Below, piece after piece: positions 1 through 5,605 of a stretch of DNA of 8,715 nucleotides (position 1 is its first letter; the number at the start of each line of letters is the position of its first letter). This stretch comes from Candidatus Dadabacteria bacterium (GTDB taxonomy: Bacteria; Desulfobacterota_D; UBA1144; Nemesobacterales; JAJCZQ01). The stretch spans positions 1 to 8,715 of the forward strand of contig JAUXJP010000026.1 in the NCBI GenBank assembly GCA_030624695.1. Reading direction: 5' to 3'. The translations under genes and the position numbers were made by a program. The notes below the pieces were generated by a model. The model searched no databases. It was not told where the DNA came from and was given only the letters and a program-made list of their open reading frames with translations.

Positions 1-236
1 CCTTATTTGACCTGAGTTCATTGGCAAAGAAGTCTGTTGGGCTAAGCGGGGCTGAAATAGAACAGGCGGTAATCTCCGCAATGTTTGACTCTTTTTCGAT
101 GGAAAAGGAGAGAAACAACACATCACTTGTAATTGCTACATCCTCAATCGTACCTCTATCCACCACGATGAGGGAAGAACATTCCAAGCTTGAAAGATGG
201 GCAACCGACAGGGCAGTAAAAGCATCAAAGACTTAG
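1..236 (+). CDS. AAA-family ATPase, Ycf46-like, C-terminal fragment
   Basis: The reading frame is already open at base 3 and runs to a TAG stop at 234-236, so only about the last 77 residues are present. The visible part contains the small helical lid region of an AAA ATPase, with the motif GLSGAEIEQAV (the GxSGAEIE helix, including sensor-2-like positions). It continues into a tail with VPLSTTMREE and a basic end. That arrangement resembles the C-terminus of the Ycf46/AAA family, whose members are poorly characterised ATPases. The Walker motifs lie outside the window. A TTG at 21 is in frame but is an internal codon, because homology-like sequence (FDLSSLAKK) begins before it. The gene is followed by a strong terminator about 110 bp downstream. 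Family assignment is by motif memory and is moderately sure; substrate and role are unknown. Confidence 0.72.
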   Translation, partial: LFDLSSLAKKSVGLSGAEIEQAVISAMFDSFSMEKERNNTSLVIATSSIVPLSTTMREEHSKLERWATDRAVKASKT

Positions 237-347
237 TTCTTTATTTAGTATCAATTACTCTGATTTCACTGAAATTTACCCTTCTTATAGTTATACAAAC
301 AAATTGGATTCAGTACTAAAACATTATTTATATTTTGCTATAGTTAG

Positions 348-377
348 AAAAAAACCCGGCATTGCCGGGCTTTTTTT
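348..377 (+). terminator. Strong intrinsic terminator, probably bidirectional
   Basis: A GC-rich perfect 6-bp stem, CCCGGC (355-360) with GCCGGG (364-369), encloses a 3-base ATT loop. Seven T's follow at 371-377 after one C, and seven A's precede the stem at 348-354. The symmetric A and T runs mean it could stop transcription from both sides. It most likely ends the AAA ATPase transcript and insulates the long intergenic region. Confidence 0.9.
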
Positions 378-628
378 CTTATGGAGGAGTTTGGAGGATA
401 GACACAGTTAAGTATCATTTGTCTATATGCTTATTTAGTTGAAACTTTAATCTCTTTAGATTCAAAAAAAGTTGTAAATATTTTTAATTTATTACCATAT
501 ACTTTCTATACGTATTAACTATGGGAGAATGGAAAATGTTTACAAACAATATAAATATTTCACTTACAGTTTTTAGTCACAAGTCTTAATAGGATGGAAT
601 GATACTTAATTATGATGGCAGCCGGATT

Positions 629-658
629 TTGACAACTTTTTTCTGAATAAAATTACAT
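629..658 (+). promoter_or_regulatory. Possible sigma-70-type promoter for the 659-740 RNA
   Basis: A perfect -35 hexamer TTGACA lies at 629-634. The best -10 at acceptable spacing is TTACAT at 653-658 (18 bp spacer), which is poor and matches the consensus at only three positions. Transcription would begin a few bases after 658, at or just inside the left arm of the inverted repeat. The -35 is convincing and the -10 is not. Confidence 0.35.
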
Positions 659-740
659 AGGAGTGAAACTCGTTTTTTTATTATTCATCTTAGTCCTCCT
701 TTGATAATAAACTGATATGCGGGTTTCACTCCTTTTATTT
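659..740 (+). ncRNA. Candidate small RNA with anti-Shine-Dalgarno apical loop
   Basis: Two nested stems can form. The outer stem is 659-672 with 720-733, 14 pairs including one G-U, with arms starting AGGAGTGAAACTCG and CGGGTTTCACTCCT. The inner stem is 677-684 with 704-711, 8 perfect pairs (TTTATTAT with ATAATAAA). The 19-base terminal loop 685-703 contains TCCTCCTTT (694-702), which matches the anti-SD core at the 3' end of 16S rRNA. The outer stem runs directly into TTTTATTT, a short U-rich tail compatible with intrinsic termination. A TTGACA box lies 25 bp before the left arm. Known sRNAs of several bacteria use C-rich loops to pair with ribosome binding sites; that role here is inference. 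Alternatives are a simple terminator for an unseen transcript or the relic of a small mobile element, though no target-site duplication is seen at its ends. Confidence 0.45.
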
Positions 741-768
741 ATGAAAATGCTGTTAAACTCCCTTCAAA

Positions 769-809
769 TTTGACTTATATTTCACGACATTTAATATTAA
801 TAAGTCAAA
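769..809. repeat. Perfect 10-bp inverted repeat, possible operator
   Basis: TTTGACTTAT (769-778) is mirrored exactly by ATAAGTCAAA (800-809) with a 21-bp spacer. The centre-to-centre distance is 31 bp, close to three helical turns, so two dimers or one looped protein could bind the same DNA face. The left arm contains the -35 of a possible promoter. No T tract follows the right arm, so it is unlikely to be a terminator. Confidence 0.5.
770..797 (+). promoter_or_regulatory. Possible promoter of the ETF-QO gene
   Basis: TTGACT (770-775, 5 of 6 to consensus) and TAATAT (792-797, 4 of 6) are separated by 16 bp. Transcription would start near 804, leaving a leader of about 140 bases before the ATG at 943. 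The hexamers sit inside the inverted repeat 769-809, so a repressor there would block the polymerase. This is weak evidence in AT-rich DNA. Confidence 0.33.
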
Positions 810-942
810 ATTACTAAATAATTCTGACTAGTTTTGGGGTTGGAAGTCTTGGTTTTTATTAAATCACGGATTTACTTTTTTTAATAATATATTAGCTATT
901 TATTGGTCAATTTACTTTATTTTGAGATAGGGAGAGAATATT

Positions 943-2637
943 ATGTCAATTAATCCAGCAGAATTCAGGCCACCAGTTGAAAAAGATGAGTTTATTACGG
1001 GTATTGGAGATGATCCTGACAATCGTCTTGAAGCAGGAGTCTTATTCGTAGGTGCTGGGCCAGCAAGCCTTGCTGGAGCTATTCGCTTAAGTCAGCTTCT
1101 TGCAGATGAACCTGAATTGATGGAATCACTTGGTGAAATACCTATTGCTATTCTGGAGAAGGGAAAGTATCCGGGTGCACATTTGCTATCCGGTGCAGTT
1201 GTAAATCCTATAGGTTTTAAGACCCTGTTCCCGGAAATGGAAGAAAGTGATTTTCCTTTCTTTGAAAAAGTTAATGGTGAAGCAGTTTACTACTTAACAA
1301 AAAAAAGATCACTCAGATTGCCAACACCCCCAACTATGCACAACAAAGGTAACTACGTTGCATCTATCAGTAAAATTGGAGAATGGCTTGGCCAAAAAGC
1401 AGAGGAAGCTGGTGTAATGATCTTTAATGAAATGGCAGGCGATAAGCTTATTATAGAAGAGGGTGCTGTAAAAGGGGTAAAAACTGATGATAAAGGGCTT
1501 GATAAAGACTTGAATCCAATGGGTAATTTTCAACCCGGTACTGATATACTTGCACAAACTACCGTCTTGGGCGAAGGAACTACCGGCCATTTATCAATGG
1601 CTTTAATTGAACATTACAATTTGAAAAGAGCAAACCCGCAGATATACGCATTGGGTGTTAAGGAAATATGGGAAGTAACAAAACCCCTTAAGCAGGTTAT
1701 ACATACAATGGGTTGGCCTCTTAGGGGATCAAAAAAATACGGTGAATTCGGTGGAAGTTTTATTTATCCAATGGGTGATAATAAGGTTTCACTTGGCCTT
1801 GTAGTAGGGCTGGATTATGCTGATTCCAAGCTATCTGTTCATGATTTACTCCAGCAGCTTAAATCACATCCTCTTGTCAGCAAAATACTTGAAGGCGGCA
1901 AAAGAGCAGACAACGGGTGGGGAGCAAAAACAATTCCTGAAGGCGGGTATTATGCAATACCTGAAAGCCTGAATGTTCCTGGAGCTGTAATTATTGGGGA
2001 TTCTGCCGGGTTGGTAAATGTACCTGCGTTAAAGGGAATACACTACGCAATGATGTCAGGAATAATGGCGGCAGAAAGTATATTTGCAGCACTAAAAGAA
2101 AAGAAAGACCTAAACGCGGCCGGAACGCTTGCCAGTTATGATGAAACACTAAGAAACAGTTTTATATTGAAAGATCTTTACAGTGTAAGAAATATGCGCC
2201 AGGCATTTCAGGGTGGTTTTCTGAAGGGCTTTATAATGGCAGGCCTTATGACAGTAACAAAAGGACTTTTTCCTGGCGGCAGATTCAGTTCTCACCACGA
2301 CTATGAAAAAGAGTTGTTTATTGGGGACGACCCGCAATATCCTAAACCAGATGGAAAGCTGACTTTTGATAAGTTAACAAGTGTATATGAAAGTGGTAAC
2401 AGAACCAGAGACAATCAACCTGATCATATCAGAATAATAAAAGAAGTTCCGGAAGCCCTTGGTGAAGCATGGATTAATATGTGTCCTGCACAGGTATATG
2501 AATGGGACGAGAGCGAAGGTAAAAAGATTATCAGGACTGACCCATCTAACTGTGTTCAGTGCGGAGCTATTACTTCCAAAGGCGGAAGGCTATTACCACC
2601 TGAAGGCGGCGGCGGACCTGAATATAAAGAGACATAA
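943..2637 (+). CDS. Electron transfer flavoprotein:quinone oxidoreductase (ETF-QO) with altered cluster motif
   Basis: ETF-QO passes electrons from reduced ETF, charged by acyl-CoA and amino-acid dehydrogenases, to membrane quinone through FAD and a 4Fe-4S cluster. The 564-residue length fits the family. An N-terminal Rossmann FAD motif GAGPASLAG is at 37-45. The family blocks LLSGAVV, TVLGEGTTG, HTMGWPL, GGSFIYPM and LGLVVGLDY follow, then the second FAD-contact motif GDSAG at 352-356. The C-terminal ferredoxin-like tail has CPAQVYE (C514), CVQC (C537, C540) and PEGGGGP (554-559). In the classic enzyme the tail reads CxxCxxC; here residue 543 is Ile, so only three of the four cluster cysteines remain. 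The frame runs cleanly through this region, so a frameshift is unlikely. The start is supported by GGGAGAG at 930-936, 6 bases before the ATG. No etfA or etfB is adjacent. The enzyme is soluble and attaches monotopically to the inner membrane. Confidence 0.9.
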   Translation: MSINPAEFRPPVEKDEFITGIGDDPDNRLEAGVLFVGAGPASLAGAIRLSQLLADEPELMESLGEIPIAILEKGKYPGAHLLSGAVVNPIGFKTLFPEMEESDFPFFEKVNGEAVYYLTKKRSLRLPTPPTMHNKGNYVASISKIGEWLGQKAEEAGVMIFNEMAGDKLIIEEGAVKGVKTDDKGLDKDLNPMGNFQPGTDILAQTTVLGEGTTGHLSMALIEHYNLKRANPQIYALGVKEIWEVTKPLKQVIHTMGWPLRGSKKYGEFGGSFIYPMGDNKVSLGLVVGLDYADSKLSVHDLLQQLKSHPLVSKILEGGKRADNGWGAKTIPEGGYYAIPESLNVPGAVIIGDSAGLVNVPALKGIHYAMMSGIMAAESIFAALKEKKDLNAAGTLASYDETLRNSFILKDLYSVRNMRQAFQGGFLKGFIMAGLMTVTKGLFPGGRFSSHHDYEKELFIGDDPQYPKPDGKLTFDKLTSVYESGNRTRDNQPDHIRIIKEVPEALGEAWINMCPAQVYEWDESEGKKIIRTDPSNCVQCGAITSKGGRLLPPEGGGGPEYKET

Positions 2638-2681
2638 TTAGAAAGCATTGCATGAATGAACTTAAATGTTAATTTATTTAA

Positions 2682-3896
2682 ATGCCTAAAAGACCAACCG
2701 CAGTATTAATTGATTCTGATTGTGGTTGGGAAAATTCAGGTAAACCTAAGGCAAAGATCTTCGGATCCCCTTCTTTTACCCTTAGTTCCAGTAAAGGGGT
2801 TATACGTTTCCATTCCCCAAATTCAAAAAAAAATTATAATGGCAATCCAATAGAAGAACTAGAGAAATATCTTGGTGATGGGTTTACCTGCGTCGGATAT
2901 ATTTCTTATGAATATTCAAAATTTACAAATAAGAAATTCACAATAAAAAGAAGTAAAGAAGGCTTTAATACCTACGATACGTGCTTTCATTTTTACAAAG
3001 AAGATCAAATAGATGACTGTGAATATGAAGAACTTTTTGATAAATTAGGATTGAAACAGGATTTGGTGCCTAGGAAAAAACAGGTACATCAGTCTAATAT
3101 TACAAAGAATGAATATTTAAAAATTATTGAAAAAGCTAAGAAATATATAAGCTCGGGAGATATTTACCAGGTAAACCTCTCCCAGAAATTCAGTACTTCT
3201 AAACTTCAAGACATCTATATAACCCTTTTAAAATTTTATGAGGCACAACCCGTTCCTTTTTCTGCACTTTTTCGGTATCAGGAGCATACTTTGATAAGTG
3301 GTTCAATGGAGCTGTTTTTACGGAGAAAAGGGGATTCTGTTTATTCAAAACCAATTAAAGGCACTGCAAAACGGAGTAATAATATAGCAACTGATATAAA
3401 AATTAAGAAAGAATTGGGGGAAAGTCAAAAAGAAAAGGCTGAAAACCTGATGATTGTAGACCTAATGAGAAATGATCTGGGAAGAATATGCGAAACAGGT
3501 TCGGTAAAGGTAAATGAACTATTCAAAATAAATAAATATAAAACCTTATATCAGATGGAATCTGAGATTGAAGGTCTACTTAGAAAGAAAATTACACTTC
3601 CGGAAATAATTTGCAGCACATTTCCTCCTGGCTCAGTAACCGGTGCACCAAAAAGCAGGGCACTTGAAATAATTGACCAACTTGAACCTCATTACAGGGG
3701 GCCATACTGCGGTGCATTCGGAATATTTTATCCTAATATGGACTTTACATTAAGTGTTGCTATAAGGATTATGCTGTCGGTTAACAATAATACATGCTAC
3801 TGGGTAGGGGGCGGAATAGTATGGGATTCGCAGCCCGAAGCTGAATATAACGAAACATTATTAAAAGCTAAAGCAATAAGAAAAACCTTAACTTAA
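2682..3896 (+). CDS. pabB: Aminodeoxychorismate synthase component I
   Basis: PabB converts chorismate plus ammonia to 4-amino-4-deoxychorismate, the first step of p-aminobenzoate and folate synthesis in the cytoplasm. The chorismate-binding domain is complete: SGDIYQVNLSQ around 158-168, KPIKGT with Lys226, DLMRNDLGR at 260-268, PPGSVTGAPK at 315-324 and SQPEAEYNE at 383-391. The lysine in PIKGT separates PabB from anthranilate synthase TrpE, which has alanine there (PIAGT); this is established family knowledge. At 404 residues it is shorter than the usual 450 or so, with a reduced N-terminal part. TAA at 2679-2681 is in frame immediately before the ATG, so no longer start exists. No SD is seen before the ATG. 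It starts 44 bp after the ETF-QO stop and ends 47 bp before pabC. The glutaminase partner PabA/TrpG is not in the window and is presumably encoded elsewhere. Confidence 0.9.
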   Translation: MPKRPTAVLIDSDCGWENSGKPKAKIFGSPSFTLSSSKGVIRFHSPNSKKNYNGNPIEELEKYLGDGFTCVGYISYEYSKFTNKKFTIKRSKEGFNTYDTCFHFYKEDQIDDCEYEELFDKLGLKQDLVPRKKQVHQSNITKNEYLKIIEKAKKYISSGDIYQVNLSQKFSTSKLQDIYITLLKFYEAQPVPFSALFRYQEHTLISGSMELFLRRKGDSVYSKPIKGTAKRSNNIATDIKIKKELGESQKEKAENLMIVDLMRNDLGRICETGSVKVNELFKINKYKTLYQMESEIEGLLRKKITLPEIICSTFPPGSVTGAPKSRALEIIDQLEPHYRGPYCGAFGIFYPNMDFTLSVAIRIMLSVNNNTCYWVGGGIVWDSQPEAEYNETLLKAKAIRKTLT

Positions 3897-3943
3897 ATAT
3901 CACCTTTGCATGTAAATTTGATATATAATAAGTATCCTAATCA

Positions 3944-4759
3944 ATGGAGATGGACGAGTTAATTCTTATTGACGGAAATATAGTTAAAGAACCTCTTACA
4001 AGGTCACTTTTTTTTGGTGAAGGTGTTTTTGAGACCTTCAGATGGAATAATCAATTACCAAGTCATTTTAATAAACATCTTGAAAGATTAAGAAATGGTA
4101 GTGAACTTTTAAGAATTCCAATTCCGGCAAGAGAAACAATATTAAAACAAATTGATTATGCCGTATCCTTATCAGATACAAATGATCTTTATATAAAACT
4201 TGCAATAATTTCAAAGGGAGACAGAATATTTTTTAAAACCCCCGACGAATCATCCCTACTTGTAATGACAAGAGACTACATTCAGTCCAGGGACATAGTT
4301 TCTATATGTGTTCTTAGTCATAAGCGCAATCCCGAATCCATATTAATCAGACATAAAACATTCAACTATCTGGAAAATATTCTTGGACGTAGAGAGGCAA
4401 TTGAAAAAGGTTATGATGAGGGCCTGTTTTTAAACACAAATGACGACCTTACTGAAGCAACTTCCAGCAATATATTTTGGGCAAGGGGAAAAGACCTTTT
4501 CACCCCTGCAGCTGAATCAGGACTTCTACCAGGCATTACCAGGGAAATTATAATAGAAATTGCAGAAAATCTTGGTTATAAAATAAATGCTAGAAAATTT
4601 GATTTATCATATCTTTTAAATTCAGATTTTGCATTTCTTACCAATTCACTTATTGGAATGAATTATATTGAAAAAGTAAATAAGCAGGTAATGCCGCAAA
4701 TAAATAAAAATTATATAAATATAAGAGAAGAATTATTTATCAAATTAGGGTGGTTATAA
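3944..4759 (+). CDS. pabC: Aminodeoxychorismate lyase (class IV aminotransferase fold)
   Basis: PabC eliminates pyruvate from aminodeoxychorismate to give p-aminobenzoate, using pyridoxal phosphate. The 271-residue protein has the fold-type IV signatures: an N-terminal FFGEGVFETFRW segment, HKTFNYLENILGRREA with the PLP Schiff-base lysine at 138, and LTEATSSNIFW with Glu171 expected near the cofactor pyridine nitrogen. PGITREIIIEIA follows. Branched-chain and D-amino-acid aminotransferases share this fold. Position directly after pabB is the main reason for choosing PabC. ATG at 3944 is used; a second in-frame ATG at 3950 is equally possible, and neither has an SD. The DUF427 gene begins 28 bp after its stop. 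Confidence 0.85.
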   Translation: MEMDELILIDGNIVKEPLTRSLFFGEGVFETFRWNNQLPSHFNKHLERLRNGSELLRIPIPARETILKQIDYAVSLSDTNDLYIKLAIISKGDRIFFKTPDESSLLVMTRDYIQSRDIVSICVLSHKRNPESILIRHKTFNYLENILGRREAIEKGYDEGLFLNTNDDLTEATSSNIFWARGKDLFTPAAESGLLPGITREIIIEIAENLGYKINARKFDLSYLLNSDFAFLTNSLIGMNYIEKVNKQVMPQINKNYINIREELFIKLGWL

Positions 4760-4773
4760 TTGTATATAAGTAT

Positions 4774-4780
4774 AAGGAGG
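4774..4780 (+). promoter_or_regulatory. Ribosome binding site fixing a TTG start
   Basis: AAGGAGG is a full-strength SD and lies 7 bases before the TTG at 4788. It sets the start of the DUF427 gene, since no ATG or GTG is suitably placed. It is also the exact complement of the CCTCCTT in the loop of the 659-740 RNA candidate. Confidence 0.8.
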
Positions 4781-4787
4781 CTTTTTC

Positions 4788-5069
4788 TTGAAGGCCATAT
4801 GGAATAATGAAGTAATAGCGGAAAGTGACGATACAGTTGTTGTAGAAGGGAATCATTATTTTCCTCCTTCTTCGGTTAATAATGAATATCTGGTTGAAAG
4901 CAGCACTTTAACGGTATGTCCATGGAAGGGCGAAGCGAATTATTACGATATTGTCGTTGGTGATAATGTTAATAAGGACGGGGCCTGGTATTACCCGGAT
5001 CCGAAAACCGAAGCCGCTGAGATAAAAGACCATGTTGCATTTTGGAGAGGTGTTCAGGTAACTAAATAA
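4788..5069 (+). CDS. DUF427 domain protein
   Basis: This 93-residue cytoplasmic protein has no signal peptide or membrane segment. It is a single compact DUF427 domain (also called NTP_transf_9), recognised by the order of motifs: MKAIWNNEVIAES at the N-terminus, GNHYFPPSSV, CPWKG at 44-48, GAWYYPDP and HVAFWRGV near the end. The biochemical function of the family is not established, and the family's other name should not be read as proof of nucleotidyl transfer. The start codon is TTG, chosen because of the strong SD. The MazG-like gene follows 16 bp after its stop, so the two are probably translated from one message. Its place between pabC and a nucleotide pyrophosphohydrolase gene hints at pterin or nucleotide metabolism, but that is inference. 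Confidence 0.85.
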   Translation: MKAIWNNEVIAESDDTVVVEGNHYFPPSSVNNEYLVESSTLTVCPWKGEANYYDIVVGDNVNKDGAWYYPDPKTEAAEIKDHVAFWRGVQVTK

Positions 5070-5085
5070 TAAAAGGGAAGATTGT

Positions 5086-5427
5086 ATGTCTGAAATTACT
5101 ATTGCAGAATATCAAAAAATTGTAGACGACTGGATTCAGGATGTCGGTGTTAGATACTATTCTGAACTTACTAATCTGGCCGAGCTCATGGAGGAAGTTG
5201 GAGAAGTGGCGAGGATTATTTCTAGAGAGTACGGTGACCAGAGTTTTAAGGAATCCGATAAAAATTACGAACTGGCAGATGAACTATCGGATGTGTTCTT
5301 TGTTTTAGTATGTCTTGCCAATCAAACAGGTATCGATCTTAGTGAAGCAATTAAAAGGAATATGGAAAAAAAATACACCAGGGACAAAGAAAGACATAAA
5401 CAAAATCCAAAACTTCATAGTGGATGA
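5086..5427 (+). CDS. MazG-like nucleoside triphosphate pyrophosphohydrolase
   Basis: This is a small all-alpha NTP pyrophosphohydrolase of the MazG superfamily, 113 residues with one domain. Such enzymes release pyrophosphate from nucleoside triphosphates using Mg2+. The metal-binding signature is visible as EEVGE at 36-40, followed by ELSD at 66-69. The basic C-terminal tail (KKYTRDKERHKQNPK) is usual in this subgroup. AGGGAAG at 5074-5080 gives an SD 5 bases before the ATG. The substrate cannot be read from the sequence: house-cleaning of damaged dNTPs is the default expectation, while the setting between pabBC and folE2 raises dihydroneopterin triphosphate as an alternative. A weak terminator-like hairpin overlaps the last codons. 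Confidence 0.85.
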   Translation: MSEITIAEYQKIVDDWIQDVGVRYYSELTNLAELMEEVGEVARIISREYGDQSFKESDKNYELADELSDVFFVLVCLANQTGIDLSEAIKRNMEKKYTRDKERHKQNPKLHSG

Positions 5428-5435
5428 TTTTTTTT
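5405..5435 (+). terminator. Weak intrinsic terminator at the end of the MazG-like gene
   Basis: ATCCA (5405-5409) pairs with TGGAT (5421-5425) around an 11-base loop, followed after GA by eight T's (5428-5435). The stem is only 5 bp and has two G-C pairs, and it overlaps the stop codon region. Partial termination before folE2 is plausible, but strength is doubtful. Confidence 0.35.
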
Positions 5436-5538
5436 GAATCGTATTTTTTTGTTAATTATCAAAATGAAAAAGAGTAATATCAGATTAACCATTTGAAATT
5501 ATAGTAAATTTTATTAAATTGTTGGTTACGGGGTATAT

Positions 5539-5566
5539 TTGCAAAAACAATCCATTGTGGTATCTT
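5539..5566 (+). promoter_or_regulatory. Possible promoter of folE2
   Basis: TTGCAA (5539-5544) and TATCTT (5561-5566) are 16 bp apart, each 4 of 6 to the sigma-70 consensus. The same bases also fit the Bacteroidota-type pattern: TTTG at 5538-5541, then 19 bp, then TATCTTAG, one mismatch from TAnnTTTG. Together with the possible terminator upstream, this suggests that folE2 has its own transcript. The evidence is modest. Confidence 0.35.
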
Positions 5567-5595
5567 AGCCTTTTTTTACAAAGGTTTTTATAAAC

Positions 5596-5599
5596 GGAG
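5596..5599 (+). promoter_or_regulatory. Ribosome binding site deciding the folE2 start
   Basis: GGAG (within CGGAG) is followed by TTGCAA and then GTG at 5606, a 6-base spacing. The in-frame TTG at 5600 touches the SD directly and cannot be used by the same site, so GTG 5606 is preferred. Confidence 0.7.
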
Positions 5600-5605
5600 T
5601 TGCAA

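Larger units (their letters stand above)
237..942. other. 706-bp non-coding region before the ETF-QO gene
   Basis: No convincing protein gene is seen on either strand. The stretch holds an intrinsic terminator (348-377), a candidate structured RNA (659-740) and a perfect 10-bp inverted repeat overlapping a possible promoter (769-809). A 22-codon frame at 521-589 (ATG, second ATG at 536 behind a GGGAGA-like sequence) is too short to support. A 7-bp inverted repeat (398-404 with 420-426) has no T tract. The rest, mainly 430-600 and 810-925, is plain AT-rich sequence in which I see nothing. Confidence 0.6.

Noticed and set aside
398..426. 7-bp inverted repeat ATAGACA with TGTCTAT
   Set aside because: It has a short stem, a 15-base spacer, no T tract and no gene nearby to regulate; it is within chance expectation for AT-rich DNA.
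521..589. 22-codon frame with a GGGAGA-like sequence before its second ATG
   Set aside because: It is too short, with no recognisable pattern, in AT-rich intergenic DNA; a chance frame cannot be excluded.
659..733. Miniature transposable element with 14-bp terminal inverted repeats
   Set aside because: No target-site duplication flanks the arms and no second copy exists in the window; the nested inner stem and U-rich tail fit an RNA better.
1309..1590. 93-codon minus-strand frame inside the ETF-QO gene
   Set aside because: It lies wholly antisense to a well-supported gene, has no recognisable motif and reflects the codon pattern of the opposite strand.
2149..2337. 62-codon minus-strand frame
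   Set aside because: It is antisense within the ETF-QO gene and has no motif or SD.
2459..2641. 60-codon plus-strand frame overlapping the ETF-QO C-terminus
   Set aside because: It is an alternate frame across the conserved ferredoxin-like tail. I considered whether it signals a frameshift, but the main frame carries all motifs through PEGGGGP to its stop.
2648..2675. Promoter giving a leaderless pabB transcript (TTGCAT, 16 bp, TAATTT)
   Set aside because: Both hexamers match the consensus at only three positions, too weak in this base composition.
3906..3929. Promoter before pabC using the perfect TATAAT at 3924-3929
   Set aside because: The only TTG-type -35 nearby (TTGCAT at 3906) is 12 bp away, too close, and no TGn extension precedes the -10.
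5495..5515. Zur-like operator upstream of folE2
   Set aside because: A GAAAT...AAATTT pattern is seen, but the symmetry is imperfect and the expected GTTATA core is absent.
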